A DNA stretch of 64,000 nt. Origin: Anadara kagoshimensis (Eukaryota; Mollusca; Bivalvia; Arcoida; Arcidae). Positions 32,926 to 44,460 of the stretch are shown piece after piece. The stretch spans positions 11,953,353 to 12,017,352 of the forward strand of contig CM037870.1 in assembly GCA_021292105.1 (NCBI GenBank). The letters are read 5' to 3'. The position numbers and the translations under genes were made by a program. The notes under the pieces were generated by a model, which made no database searches, was not told where the DNA came from, and saw nothing but the letters and a program-made list of their open reading frames with translations. Position 1 is the stretch's first letter; each line of letters begins with the position of its first letter.

Positions 32926-34040
32926 CCACGCTTATAACTTTTATCAATTGTGTTCTTTGATTTCAAAGAAGTGAAATTATTAAACTTGTTGAACTCATTC
33001 ATTGAATTTTTCGTTTGATTATGCGTTGTAGAACTATAAATAAATTTAAAAAATAAGGTTTTAATAAAAATGTGAAAAACTTATAATATTTAATTCCATT
33101 TGGTATGTATCTATTAACAGATGTATGAAACGTATTTATCTGTATACACGGTCGCTATACACTTTCCAATGTTTTGTTGTTATAAATTATAAAGTCTTGA
33201 TTTTATTATTGTATATTGTATGCTTGTATTAAAGAACATTCGTAACGTCTTCTACAGAAATATTATTCAGTTATTATTGTGATCATATCCAGGCTTTTAC
33301 TGAGTCTAAAAAAAATTTCCATTAAATAGTATTGTCATAAAGACATTCATGATAAATCTCTCGCTGAAATATCCTCTTATGCGACACGCTTCTAGAACAT
33401 GTAATTGAAAAATGTAGGCAAACCAGGGGAAATCATGATTTCTCTCTATATTGAATAAGTTTTATTAAAAGACATTGTTCAAATTTCATGTATTCGTGAA
33501 AAGTACCAAGATGTTGAATCTCTTCTGATTCTAATTTCGTCCAATTTCACATTAGAGTAAATGCCTGATCATGTCACGCAAAATACCATGCAGCAAAGCA
33601 CGAGTAATACAAGGGATTTTATCAATGATATGAATTACTGGCGGTATGCTATTCAAAGCTGTTTTTGTCAAGTAAACTTTGCAAATGTTGCCACACAGTT
33701 GTACATATCAGAGCTCACTAGTTCTTTGTTGGTGAAATGCCTCTTTGAAATATATTAAAGGTATACAAAAAAGGGTCCAAAATACTAGTACATGTAGTTA
33801 GTTATGGGTCCCCGGTAGTTATCAAACTAAAGCGCTATCTTACGGATTGCAGTTACCTTCAACCGCGTAGGTTCAAATCCCAATCGGGTAGCCCCTTAAG
33901 GTCTGAGCAAGTATTACAGCTTTCTTGAGAAAAAAAGATGGATTTTCTCCACCATTCTAAAAACTAATATCGATACAGAATCTTGACCAATTGACTTAAC
34001 TGCATATCTCAAAATATGTTGCATATTATTTTACGATATG
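32926..34040. other. Gene-poor AT-rich stretch with tRNA-like scrap
   Basis: A 65-codon frame at 33561-33758 has no recognisable motif. 33820-33990 holds a tRNA-like sequence with a B-box (GTAGGTTCAAATCCCAATCG) followed by the CTCCACCATTCTAAAAACT block common to other SINE scraps here; probably a diverged SINE, not a tRNA gene. Confidence 0.4.
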
Positions 34041-34044
34041 TAAG

Positions 34045-34175
34045 AATCAAAATCAAACATACTTATTCATGTCCGAATCACAATCCAGAAGCAAAGTAAA
34101 AACTTTGGAACTGACAAGTTAGGTAAGACACGTGAACTTCCATCAGGGAAGTTAAGCCGGCTGCTCACTGAGAAG
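34045..34175 (-). repeat. Retroelement 3' tail, minus orientation (left of propeller gene)
   Basis: AAACATACTTATTCATGTCC, AGAAGCAAAGTAAAAACTTT, CACGTGAACTTCCATCAGGG. Truncated at GGCTGCTCACTGAGAAG. Confidence 0.65.
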
Positions 34176-34379
34176 TGATTAACAAAATAACAATCAGCAA
34201 TGTTATATATAGATTTTATCAAATGAAATAAATAATATCACTTAACAAAAAAATCGAATTGCACCAACAAAGCCCTTATTCTTTGTCGCTGTCAGTCCAA
34301 CAATGCCCTACACGATCTACAATCGAAAACAATGGCTGCGTATATTTTTGTCAGGAAAGGATAAAAACATATCTTAATA

Positions 34380-35186
34380 TCATGTGGTGATTTTGAAAAC
34401 CTTGATTTTGTCTTCCTTAAAACAGGATAAAAATAATTTTCCAGTCCCTTGTTGAAGATCCATGTACTCCGGTTTCCTCAAAGTAGTGTTTTCAATTTCA
34501 ATCTCCCCACAAACATCCCCTGTAGTACTTATCAATTTCAAAGCATGCTGGGTTAACACGGACACTATTAACCTGTTGTCTCGGAGATAGAGCCCAATCG
34601 GTCCTCCTTTCAAAGACACTTCCCACATGTGCTTACCATCGTGATACGAGACACAGACGACCCTGTCTGTTTTCATATCCGTAACGTACACGTGCTTCTT
34701 GTTTCTATTGATTTCAATGTCCCGAACATCTTTCAATTTTGAACCAAATATATCCCCAGAGACGGTATGTTGCAAGTGACCTTTTGCATCGAGAATTTGA
34801 ATTTCTTTTGAATCGTTCAAAACATCACATACAACTACTGCGAAAAGCTCTCCGTCAAATTTTATCACGGAACCTGTTCCTGTTAAGTCTATCTCTCTAT
34901 TTTGAAGTTCTGCTTTCCCATTATCAATTTTGTAGAATACTATTTCTTCGGCTCGTGTGACAGCAATTTCTGTAACATCCGTTGCCGTGATGCCGCCACA
35001 TAAATATGGCTCCATTTCCACTGACGAGATAAAGACTCCATTTGCGTTGAAGATCTTAAGTTTCTTTTGAAAATTATCAAGTATGATTATCCATTGGTCT
35101 GATAAACATAAAATGGCAGCAATCCAGCAAGCATTTATCTCGGAATGAACACGTGCATCGAATTCTTCTAGATATGTCCCGCGCAT
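34380..35186 (-). CDS. NHL/TRIM-like six-bladed beta-propeller protein, 268 aa, single exon
   Basis: Continuous 268-codon frame starting MRGTYLEEFDARVHSEI. It is preceded by an in-frame TAA 12 bases upstream of the ATG and a pyrimidine-tract acceptor near 35221, so the 5' UTR may be spliced. The sequence reads as repeated beta-propeller blades: IILDNFQKKLKIFNANGVF, IQILDAKGHLQHTVSG, HVYVTDMKTDRVVCVSYHDG, ALKLISTTGDVCGEI and KLFLSCFKEDKIKVFKI, each with the aspartate/asparagine-aromatic-x-Lys-hydrophobic pattern of NHL/TolB-like repeats. It resembles the C-terminal propeller of TRIM2/3-type proteins, which are expanded in bivalves, but no RING, B-box or coiled coil is present, so it is either a propeller-only paralogue or a 5'-truncated copy. 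Substrate unknown. Flanked by outward-facing retroelement tails. Confidence 0.7.
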   Translation of the reverse strand: MRGTYLEEFDARVHSEINACWIAAILCLSDQWIIILDNFQKKLKIFNANGVFISSVEMEPYLCGGITATDVTEIAVTRAEEIVFYKIDNGKAELQNREIDLTGTGSVIKFDGELFAVVVCDVLNDSKEIQILDAKGHLQHTVSGDIFGSKLKDVRDIEINRNKKHVYVTDMKTDRVVCVSYHDGKHMWEVSLKGGPIGLYLRDNRLIVSVLTQHALKLISTTGDVCGEIEIENTTLRKPEYMDLQQGTGKLFLSCFKEDKIKVFKITT

Positions 35187-35344
35187 TTTTTTTTACATCA
35201 TGTATTTCCTCTGCTCTGCACTGAAATAAAAAATATCAATCAAAATGTCATCAAGAAATAATATTTTATGATAATATTTTATGACTGTCGTCACAATTTT
35301 GTTGAGTATAATGGTTCTATATCCAAACTTATCTGGATATATTT

Positions 35345-35550
35345 TGCGACCCACAGTTCCATGTTCCTTCATTCCCAATCTCGATTTCATACGTAGTGAA
35401 TGCATCTAGTTAAACATTAGGTGCTTGTCCTTCCGGAGCACCCGGCCTCACTTTCATTATGAAGGTTCACGTTTAACTTAATTGTCCGTTTTAATGTTTT
35501 AACTTTGCTTTGAGATTGTGATCTGGAAATGGATAAGTATGTTTGTTTTT
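35345..35550 (+). repeat. Retroelement 3' end, plus orientation (right of propeller gene)
   Basis: Decayed coding end (GGATATATTTTGCGACCCAC, AGTTCCATGTTCCTTC), then GTGCTTGTCCTTCCGGAGCA, CCGGCCTCACTTTCATTATG, TTTTAACTTTGCTTTGAGAT. Points away from the propeller gene. Confidence 0.6.
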
Positions 35551-35584
35551 AATTCATATAGGTATCCGGGTCATTTAAAACCTT

Positions 35585-35715
35585 ATAATCAAAAACAAAA
35601 ATTCTATTTTAATCCATGTCCGAATCACAATCCAGAAGCAAATTAAAAACTTTGAAACTGACAAGTAAAGATTAAATCACGTGGACATCCACAAAGAAGG
35701 TGAGGTCTGGTGCTC
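35585..35715 (-). repeat. Retroelement 3' tail, minus orientation
   Basis: TTAATCCATGTCCGAATCAC, AGAAGCAAATTAAAAACTTT, GTGGACATCCACAAAGAAGG, GGTGCTCCGGAAAGATA. Tail to tail with the preceding plus copy. 35720-36310 shows nothing recognisable. Confidence 0.6.
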
Positions 35716-36310
35716 CGGAAAGATATAATCATCTTATGTTTATCTACCTACGCCCGCCACACGTGTAACCAGAATTAAGTGAAAGGAACTTTAGGTATCT
35801 TTGGTTTGCGAGAAACACAAGATATATTTCATTTTTATTGTATTGTCCATATAATTATGGAATCGGTGATATAGTCGTCACTAGAAACGGAATACAACAA
35901 CAATATATTAACTCATTAAATGGTTGCATTGTCGTTTTAAAAGACTGCGGAATGTAGTCTAAAAATATTTAAACTACATCCGTTACATCTAAAGGCAATT
36001 AATGACCATTGAAGTCAGAAGTTCAAACTTCATGAATACTTTACATGGGACCTCCTCTGCGTTTTTGTCGTTAATTACACGTATCAAAATTCATAATATA
36101 ATTTAGTTATCTTTTGTTTGCAAGAAACAGATGATCAATGTATTTCATTGTTTTGTGTTTTACGTTTAAATAGGTAACAAAAACCAATATTCTAATTTTG
36201 TTTCACGCAAATGCACAAACGGATGACCATAAGATGATTACTTGTTATCTGCATCCCTGGATGATCGGTTGTGTGTTTTAGTTGTTGTAGGTGCAGTAAT
36301 GGTAGTTATT

Positions 36311-36311
<1 letters not shown>

Positions 36312-36364
<53 letters not shown>
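36312..36364. repeat. (GT)n microsatellite
   Basis: About 26 uninterrupted GT units. It generates a spurious poly-Val/Cys frame. Confidence 0.95.
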
Positions 36365-36365
<1 letters not shown>

Positions 36366-36541
36366 TACATAGAACACCTTCGTGCTGTCATTTAACTTTA
36401 CCATTTTCCCATTATATTCTCAGGTATCATGATCATTTGAACGCAAAATCGATAATCCGATATTTTTGTGACATGGATATAGCAACAAAACATTACAGTG
36501 AGAAATTAATCTTGTTTTGAACATCACAGCATGTGTTACAT

Positions 36542-36544
<3 letters not shown>

Positions 36545-36583
<39 letters not shown>

Positions 36584-36716
36584 TAAAACATTACAGACAA
36601 AACGTTATTTTGTTATCATTTTGTTATCAGAGAGAGAGAGAGATCTTATAGCATTATAAAGACAATACGTTATTTTGTTATGAGAGAGAGAGAGAGAGAG
36701 AGAGGCCTGAGAGAGA
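36545..36716. repeat. Compound (GA)n minisatellite
   Basis: Three (GA)n runs (36545-36580, 36629-36644, 36681-36704) alternate with a repeated spacer (TCTTAAAACATTACAGACAA / TCTTATAGCATTATAAAGAC, then ACGTTATTTTGTTAT), so the whole unit of about 70 bp is tandem. Confidence 0.85.
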
Positions 36717-36927
36717 TCTACCTTACCTCATTGCCTGGTCATATCCAACTGTTGGAATTAACCGCCTGAACGTCCAGTCCCTTAAAGTGATTAATAAAAT
36801 ATTTTGTTATTTATTTATAGCCACACAGGTTTTAACACGACAAGAGTAGGGGTTTAAATTAAAGGTAGAAAAACAATCAACACATTTAATCGCTGTTGTT
36901 CAATTCTATCAATATTAATTAAAGGTG

Positions 36928-37152
36928 TAGGCAAACAACATTGACCTGTCCGCTTGACCTTTACTTTAAATAGTTATTATGGACCATCCCATTTATATTT
37001 AGGGGACATTTGTGCTTTCATCTACAACACAGGAAAACGTCCATTGTTTATGCATTAACTGCGAATCCTAACACTACCCATGTATTGGGTGGACCACCAT
37101 ATATGAATATTTCAACGAAAGGTCAAGCGGACAGGTCAATGCTGTTTGCCTA
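36928..37152 (+). mobile_element. TAGGCAAAC-type MITE
   Basis: Left TAGGCAAACAACATTGACCT; right AGGTCAATGCTGTTTGCCTA; 225 bp. Interior CCTAACACTACCCATGTATT and GGGTGGACCACC as in the other copies. Confidence 0.75.
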
Positions 37153-38645
37153 TTACTGGTTCTTTAAAAGGAGGTTCTTTTATGGTAATTGGACCGATCG
37201 ATTCTTAATAAAATTCAATTACATTGTTACATTTTACGACAAAATTAGTTTGAATTGAGTTAAAGTGTTTTATTGACGAAATTAGAATAAATTTTGTAAC
37301 ATAATAATTATGTTTTAAATAAACACCGTTACTAACCTTTTAAATGCGTTAAATTGTCCTCTTCGTCTTTACGTTTCGGATTTATATTTCGGACTGACAG
37401 ATAACGGGTTTATTTTTTCTCTTTTGATTTTAGATTACCCACTGACAGCTTTTGAAAATGATAGACAATAACTGCCGGGAGATACGAAGCATGTATTGTT
37501 ATTTTATGTGTATTGTTTCAATACATGCTTTATCGTGGACATTGTTAGCGCTTAGTGACGGAGGCATTCATGTTAGTACAATACTATATTAGTATATTAT
37601 AATATTTATTTACCTTTCAATAGAGAAGTTGTAGGTCGAAGTTAGATCGATGCAAATTCGATCAAACAAAAAAAATTGTTTGCCGTGGGAATGTTTGGAT
37701 AAAACAAAAATTTTAAGACATAAGTAGTCTTATTTTTTAAAATTTAAATTTAAATTTTAAAATTTTAACATTTATTTTATTTAATTTTAATTTTATTTTA
37801 TTCAATTTTATTTTATTTATTTTACTTTATTGTGTTTTGTTTATTTTTATTTCATTGTATTTATTTATTTATTAAGCGGGGCGGGGTCGGAATAAAGTAT
37901 AAACAATTTATGCAAAATCAAATTTTGATAAACTTTAACCTGTTAAAGTTGTTTTTAGAAGACACATTTTGGAGAAAAACAACGTTTAGAAATACAAATA
38001 ATGTATTTTGTTATATCAAGGTTGGGTGAGGATAAATAATATAATAATTATTCAAAATAAATTTTCAGTAAACTTGAACCTGTTCAATTTTGTTTACCGT
38101 AGACAATTTTTGAGAAAAACAATTTGAAATTTAAATAATTTAAGTTAGAAGTCAGCGTAATTTTAGAAAAATATTAATGAAAAATAAACAAATTTTAATA
38201 TGAATGAAACAGGATTTTCAGTTACAAATGGCATTATAATCGAGGTTGGGTCAGGAAAAATAGCTTATGCAAAAATAAACTTTCAATAAACCTCTTCAAT
38301 TTGTTTACAATGGAGAATTTTTGAAGAATTTATGCAAAAAAAATGCAATCAAACTTGACCCTGTTAGTTGAATTTTGTTTACCGTGGACAATTTTGTAGA
38401 GAAAAACATCTTGAAAATTATTATGTGAAGTTAGATCTTAGTGTAATTTTAGAAAAATATGAATGAAAAATAAATAAGGTTTAATACCGTTTTAAGTGTA
38501 GGTTAAACACCTTAATCCGAGCAATCTCCACCCGCTATTGATTAGGATTGGTCAAGTTACTCGTGTGTGAGGTAACCGGATTACAGGGTTTGTCAGGTAC
38601 ATTACGATCAATGCATCGTGACATATTTCACAAGTAAATTATTCT
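37153..38645. repeat. AT-rich gene-free stretch with diverged tandem repeats
   Basis: 37735-37870 is an ATTTTATTTA-rich low-complexity block. 37920-38490 holds about four diverged copies of AAACTTGAACCTGTTCAATTT, TTTACCGTGGACAATTTT, GAGAAAAACA and ATTTTAGAAAAATATGAATG in order (irregular spacing of about 70-150 bp). No gene seen. Confidence 0.5.
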
Positions 38646-38848
38646 TGTAGATGTGGTCATATTGAATCTTCTGAACATTTCTTCTTACAATGCCCACTTT
38701 ATCGACGTTTGCGTCAATAACCCAAACTACCTTAAAATATAACTACATGTATATATTTTGTTATTTATATGGTGATGTTGGAAACCTCAGTGTTGGTGTA
38801 AATACCAATGTTTTTGAAATCGTTCAAAATTACATATTGTCATCTTAA
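38646..38848 (+). pseudogene. Non-LTR retrotransposon (LINE) C-terminal fragment
   Basis: CRCGHIESSEHFFLQCPLYR reads from 38646: the Cys-Cys-His-Cys motif found after the RT domain of many LINE ORF2 proteins. After a frame break, YLYGDVGNLSVGVNTNVFEI reads from 38762 and ends at TAA 38846-38848, matching the usual extreme C-terminus of such ORFs. This is unrelated to the Penelope-type relics in the window. The RT and endonuclease parts are absent. Confidence 0.7.
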
Positions 38849-38899
38849 AGATTTTGTCACTTGCTCTCTTTGTATCATTGTATTTTTCGTTTAAAGTAA

Positions 38900-39110
38900 G
38901 TGATGTAGAACTGGTACCGAAACGGTAGATGACTTCGATCCCTTGTTCGTTATATCTCATCAACTGCTCTCTATCCTCTAGACAGCTTTTCGGACACTAG
39001 CAACCCATATCGCGGTCACTCGGTAGCCAAACTTCGACTCGATTCTGTTAGCTCAGTTAGAAGTTAAACTTTTTGACAGGCTTGTTGTTTTTCAACATGT
39101 ATAATTATGC
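38900..39110 (+). mobile_element. Fragment of the GACAGGTCTGTACTG-type element
   Basis: The right-hand half resembles the right ends at 59340-59394 and 42000-42060 (TCTGTTAGCTCAGTTAGAAG, TTAAACTTTTTGACAGGCTTG). The left end is missing. A 64-codon frame at 39141-39335 beyond it is not recognised. Confidence 0.4.
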
Positions 39111-39394
39111 CAAATTCTGTAATGTGTTAACAAACGTCAGATGACCGAATATGAGAGCATTTGGAAAAAACGAAAATTAGCACATGGTAAAAACTGTTAC
39201 ATTACAAGTGCTAAAGGGCATAGGGTGCGAATAGCCCTTGCAATATTAACACAACCGCAATGTATCATCGGATGTGCAATCTTTAAAAGCAAAATATATC
39301 TCACTAATATAGAACTATTCGTGAGTCAAGTATGATGAGCGTTCCAAATAAATACTGGTCTAAGTTTGCCCGCAATAACCAAACACAAAGACAC

Positions 39395-39680
39395 CGGTCT
39401 TTGTCCAAATCACAATCCCAAAAGGCAAAATAGAAAAAAAACCTTGAAAACTAGCAAATTTAGTAAAACACGCGGACTTCCAACAAAGGATTTTACGAAG
39501 AATTTTGCAATCAAACCGGTACATGGTCACTGACAAATAAAACACAAACATACTTTCCATGCACAAATTACAATCCAAAAAGCAAAGTGAAAACTTTGAA
39601 AACTGTCAAATTAAGTAAAACACGTGAACTTCCAAAAGGAAAAATGAGACCAGGTGTTCCGGAAGGACAAGCATCTAGCA
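39395..39680 (-). repeat. Two minus-strand retroelement 3' tails in tandem
   Basis: 39395-39485 (GTCCAAATCACAATCCCAAA, AACCTTGAAAACTAGCAAAT, ACACGCGGACTTCCAACAAA) and 39545-39680 (ACATACTTTCCATGCACAAA, AAGTGAAAACTTTGAAAACT, CACGTGAACTTCCAAAAGGA, GGTGTTCCGGAAGGACAAGC). 39690-40050 holds nothing recognisable. Confidence 0.6.
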
Positions 39681-40052
39681 TGTAGCTATAACTACTGTTT
39701 ACATCCTTCTCGTCTGAAATCAAAATCAAGAATGAAAAGAACCTGGAACTAAGGTACGTTAAATATAGTGTGTAAATAATTACATGTACACTGTCTCTGA
39801 AGAAAGCTTTAATGTTTTTATCTATAATATACTCCAAAATACTGTCTGCAAATTTTAAGAACTAACAACGTTGTTTTTTTATAACGATCAAATTAGATAT
39901 AGTTATATGCTTGATCATTTGTTTCCAGACTAAAATCAAGTACACTGTTTCAAGGAAATGAACATTCATGTTAAGGGCATTTGCACTTAATATTATGCAC
40001 TATTGTGGAAGCGTACATGGGTATTGACTAACTGTTCAAGGTCATTACATAC

Positions 40053-40432
40053 AGAGACCGCGCTGGCCTTGTGGATAAGACGTTAGTCTACAAATCCAGG
40101 GTCTCTTACCGCTGTGAGTTCGAGCCCCGCTCAGACCACATATGGGAAAGTGATTTGTCCTTGCCGTTGGCCTTTACTGGTTCACCTGGTATCAGTATAA
40201 TGGACTGGGGAAGTGGTACGCTTGTCTGCCGCGTACTGACTCTGTGAGCTAACATGTTTAAGTCGCCCTGGGTGCGCACTAGTACAATGGCAGACCATAC
40301 AACACATTCGCACTTCACATGCATACACGAACTTTTTCATAGATTTATCCATAGAGATTAATAAAATAGTTCTCGTTGCGAATAGCTGAAGAATTGTTGA
40401 TGCGACGTTAGGCAACATTCAACCAACCAACC
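40053..40432 (+). repeat. SINE-B, full length
   Basis: tRNA-like head GACCGCGCTGGCCTTGTGGA (A-box) and CCGCTGTGAGTTCGAGCCCC (B-box). The body is CCTTGCCGTTGGCCTTTACT, GGGGAAGTGGTACGCTTGTC, ACTTCACATGCATACACGAA. The tail is GGCAACATTCAACCAACCAA. Confidence 0.8.
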
Positions 40433-41465
40433 ATATGCATTACATACACTTTTATAGCGCAATTTTTGCGTTTAGTTTATGACATATGCTTAACATCTCA
40501 AGATCATTGCACAAACACATTACAATGTGCGTTTTATGTAAAGCTTATGGACATTTGGCTTAATGGCTTATTACTATAAAAAGAATCCAACAGGAATTAG
40601 GTTAAATGAAACTTATGTCTCTCATGCTATTTGTTTTTGCTACTCCTGAGTATCTTTATATACCACCACGAAAAACAGTTATTTTAAAAACAAAATTTCA
40701 TTCCTCATATATCTGAACGTCATGTAATTTTTTTTTTATATCAGCGATCCAAACAACCGAGTAGTTTTATTATAACACAATGTAAACTATTCATAACAGT
40801 GATAAACAAATGTTATTGTTAGAACCCCACATAATAAAGGCAAAAATCTGAGTTCAAGTAGAGGACAAGGACAGTAATTGACACAGGAGAACACATATTT
40901 CCTGGAAGCGTTAGCATATTTTTTTTATAGAAACAGCTACACATGTGGGTGAACAAACAAAATTATGATATCTGAGAATATGAACTATTCGTACCAGCAA
41001 TTGAAACAGATGTTATTAGGTCACCCTGCTAGCGTTTAAAATATTATATATTTTTATAATATACTATTTTATACCGACTACAACAACCGCTTTTATTAGA
41101 AAGAACACAATACCGGTAAACTTGAATGTAGACTTCCAGGACAGGGCAAGACAGGTTACTAAGGAAACAGAAGAACAACTACTCATGTGAACGAACATGA
41201 TGATTTTATGAAAATTTGTGAACATTTCATACCAGTAATTGAAACCTACACATGACTGTATTAGAACACCACGTGACTTGTTCATATCATCGACTGAAAC
41301 ATACAATTATGGCTGTATATACTGATATATATTGGAAAATTTGCATGGTAATCACTTGTTACATAAGTAGTTTTATGTGAATGTTCCTGCTAGATAAGAA
41401 GTCGATCGAAACCAGTAATTTGTATTCCAGAAGAAAAGCTTATTTACATTCTATAAATATGATAT
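40433..41465. other. Gene-poor stretch
   Basis: AT-rich, without a convincing frame or clear repeat. A pair of similar segments (GGACAAGGACAGTAATTGACACAGGAGAACA near 40863; GACAGGGCAAGACAGGTTACTAAGG near 41139, both followed by ACATGTG.GAACAAAC...ATGA) suggests an old duplication of about 280 bp. Confidence 0.35.
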
Positions 41466-41469
41466 TGCA

Positions 41470-42055
41470 GTACAGGTCTGTCCGAAAGTTTTTAACACTA
41501 ACGATTCGAGCTCGCATATCGAATGTGAGGCCGCGGTGGCCTAATGTATAAGACGTCAGTCTACAAATCCACGGTCTCTCACCGCTGCGAGTTCAAGCCC
41601 CGCATAGACCACATGTGGAAAAGTGAATTTTCCTTGCCGTTGGCATTTACTAGTTCACCTTGTATCGGTATAATACGACTGGGGAAGTGGTAAGCTTGTT
41701 TTCGGCGTACTAAATCTGTGAGCTAGCACGTTAAAGTCGCCCTGAGTGCGCGCTAGTACAAAGGCAGACCATAAAAACACACCGTACTTCACATGCATAC
41801 ACAAACTTGTTCATAGAGATTAAAACAATTGTTCTTGTCGCGAATAGCTGAAAAATTGCTGATGCGAAGTTAAGGAACATTCAACTGACCATCGGATACC
41901 GAGTGGTCGAGATTTGGATAGCTAGTGGTCTAAAAACTGTTGAGAGTGAGAAATCCGAAAGCTGCCACTGAGATATGGATAATAAGGGACAGATATGAGT
42001 TACCGATTTGGCATCTATTCGTTAGTCTGGCGTTAAACTTTTGACACTTTACGTG
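41470..42055 (+). mobile_element. CAGTACAGGTCTGTC-type element split by SINE-B
   Basis: Left end GCAGTACAGGTCTGTCCGAA with AGTTTTTAACACTAACG; right part ATTCGTTAGTCTGGCGTTAA then ACTTTTGACAC. Related elements are at 42200-42560 and 59186-59394, where the inverted ends are clear. SINE-B occupies 41527-41887. Confidence 0.5.
41527..41887 (+). repeat. SINE-B, full length, nested
   Basis: Head GAGGCCGCGGTGGCCTAATG, B-box GCTGCGAGTTCAAGCCCCGC, body as in 40053-40432, end AAGGAACATTCAACTG. Younger than the element it splits. Confidence 0.8.
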
Positions 42056-42199
42056 GTGTAGGACGGAATCTTCCATTATTGATTACAAGACAATAAGTTT
42101 TCTTCATAGAAATGCAGACTTTTAACTCTGGATTTAAGAATGGATATGAATATGACAAATTAGTAATGCATTTATGCAATGTGAAGAACTGGCCATGGC

Positions 42200-42560
42200 A
42201 GTACAGACCTGTTGAAAGCTTAAAACTGGGCTTACGGAAAGGGGTCGAAGCGCTGCTGCCGGAGTGACCGAGATATAGATAGCCGCTGTCGAGAAATAAC
42301 CAGCGAGGGGCTGAAATCAGCTGTCAATACTGGTCACTAGGTCACTAGGTCACTAGGTCACTAGGTCACTAATTGGTTACGTTAGTGTTTAGCGGAGCTG
42401 ATAACAGAAAAATCGTGCAAATAATGATACAGGCATCAAATTTGGCACAATTGATCTTTAAGGGGTACTGATCAAATCTACCCGATTGGCCATCTGAAAA
42501 TCCAAGATGGCGGCCATTTTTTAAGATTAAACTTTCGACAGGTTTGCAATGTACATTATG
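42200..42560 (+). mobile_element. CAGTACAGACCTGT-type element carrying a (GGTCACTA)5 repeat
   Basis: Left GGCAGTACAGACCTGTTGAA; right TTAAACTTTCGACAGGTTTG. Inside, GGTCACTA is repeated five times at 42332-42371. Confidence 0.55.
42332..42371. repeat. (GGTCACTA)5 microsatellite
   Basis: Five exact 8-bp units in tandem within the surrounding element. Confidence 0.95.
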
Positions 42561-42629
42561 CCTGGTAGAATCTTTCATAAATGATTACAACCTTTTAGAC
42601 AATGAGTTTCTTAAAAGACATACAATGGG

Positions 42630-42855
42630 CCAGTTTTACAATCATTCCTTAACTAAGATTTTTCTTTACTTAAATCAGACAAATTTGAAATATTGTATTA
42701 ATTTTCCAGACATTCATTAATTTATGGTGTCATTTTGAAGTTCACCCTAAATCTATTACATTTTATTGAACGTTTTATTTGCAGTTCCATTAAAATTTGT
42801 ACGATTAAACTTACATAAAATCTTAAATCTTAGTTAAGGAATGATTATGAAACAG
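42630..42855 (+). mobile_element. MITE with TCATTCCTTAACTAAGATTT ends
   Basis: Left CAATCATTCCTTAACTAAGA; right TCTTAGTTAAGGAATGATTA. Inverted repeats of at least 22 bp, total about 225 bp, AT-rich interior without coding capacity. GATATGAATATGACAAATTA...GCATTTATGCAATG before it (42130) recurs after it (42865). Confidence 0.65.
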
Positions 42856-43301
42856 GAGATAGGCTTTTAAGGATGAATATGGATATGGCAAATTAGTAAT
42901 GTATTTATGCAATGCGAAGTACTTAGAGGATTTTAAGCTAATGACTTGTCTGTAACTATTGTTATGCTGAATGCATTATCTCGCGTATTAGTCGCGCGTT
43001 CAATAATTTCCCATTTCCTGTAGATTAAATATTACATAAATGGATGAATCATACTGCGAGGCAGCTACATGTATGTTAGAACAGTGGTGGTATTGATTTA
43101 TGAATTCATTTATTGATTGATTGATTGGTTGTTTGCCCTTGAAGTAAATATCTCATTAACTCTGAAACACTAAATAAACAGCAAAAAGTTGGGTTGTTAA
43201 AAAAAAGGGATGAGAGTAGTCTATAGAACAACAGATTAATGATACTTTATTTCTAGGGATTTATTATTATTTTATTTATTTTTATCATTATGTTATGTTC
43301 T

Positions 43302-43336
<35 letters not shown>

Positions 43337-43400
43337 TCAATTATTTTTTGCATCTCTGAAATTGTCCTCCGAATATCTGAAGCCAATACCCTTGATCCCG
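42856..43400. repeat. Gene-free stretch with (TTTA)n
   Basis: 43300-43337 is about ten TTTA units; 43100-43130 has a short TTGATTGATTGATTGG run. Otherwise nothing seen. Confidence 0.7.
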
Positions 43401-44460
43401 AACACGTCAAAAAAGCCAAAAAGTGCTTGATCAAATGATATTTCTAAAGTCAGTTGCCCTCCTTATCTCTGAATATAGTATTCTAAAGACAATGACCTTG
43501 TCAAACTACTTATATAACAAATGCTCGTGATCAAAGCACATTTCTTAAACTAAAAGCACTTGATCAATAAACATGTGTAAGGGCAATTGTCCTTATTATC
43601 ACTGGATATGTCTAAAATCAATTGTCATTGACCATACGACTTAGGATTTACATATCCCTTGATATCCAAACCCAAAACCCTTGACCACAACATATGTTTT
43701 AGGCTATTGTCCTTGATCATACCACTTTTATAACCTAAACGTACTTGATATGGGACATATCCGATCCAATTTTTTTTATCAACTAACCTAAAGCCAAATG
43801 TTCTTGATTATTGGACATGCTTAAAGTCAAATGTCCTCACTGATAAAATGACATGTCCAATTGACTTCTGGATTGCAGGGTGTATCTGATGCCAAATGTC
43901 CTTGATCATGGGACATGTCCAACGTTAATTGTCCTCCTGATTACAGAACATGTTTACAGTTATTCGCCCTTGATCATTGGTCATGTCTAAAGTAAAATGT
44001 CATTACTGATAAAATGGCATGTCCAATTGTCCTCCGGATCGAAGAGTGTATCTAATGACAAATCTCCATGATCATGAAACATGTCTTACGTTAATTGTCC
44101 TCTTCATTACTGGACATGCCTAAAGCCAATCGTTCTTGTCCATATCACATGTCTAAATGCCCTTGGTGACAGAACATTTCTTAATCTAAATGACCTGAAC
44201 GATAAGACAAACTCAACTTAAATGTCCTTTTTTATCTGTAAGCAAATGTTCTTGCTCAGAAGGATTATATAACCCCACTGCCCTTGTAAAATGGCATGTC
44301 TAAAGCCAAATGCTTTGTAAAGCCAAATAAACTCATTAAAAATACATGTCTAAAGCCAAATGAACTGCCTAAAGCCAAATGATCTCGATAACAATACATA
44401 ACTAGAGCCAAATGAACTGCCTAAAGCCAAATGAATCCGTTTACAATACATACTTAAAGA
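43400..44460. repeat. Diffuse minisatellite, short irregular units
   Basis: A phrase like GACATGTCTAAAGCCAAATG followed by TCCTTGATCAT recurs more than 15 times with drift, alternating AATGTCCTTGATCA-like and AATTGTCCTCCTGAT-like variants. Unit spacing is roughly 30-75 bp. At the right end the unit simplifies to CTAAAGCCAAATGAACTGC (44350-44440). No coding frame. Confidence 0.65.

Noticed and set aside
33561-33758. 65-codon frame preceded by an AG acceptor-like site
   Set aside because: No homology recognised, no partner exons, lies in repeat-rich DNA.
33820-33910. Possible tRNA gene with GGTTCAAATCC
   Set aside because: Stems do not pair well and the downstream SINE-like block suggests a decayed SINE.
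36242-36520. 92-codon frame rich in Val/Cys
   Set aside because: Produced by the (GT)n microsatellite.
43400-44460. CRISPR-like array
   Set aside because: Eukaryotic context, repeats drift continuously, and there are no constant-length spacers.
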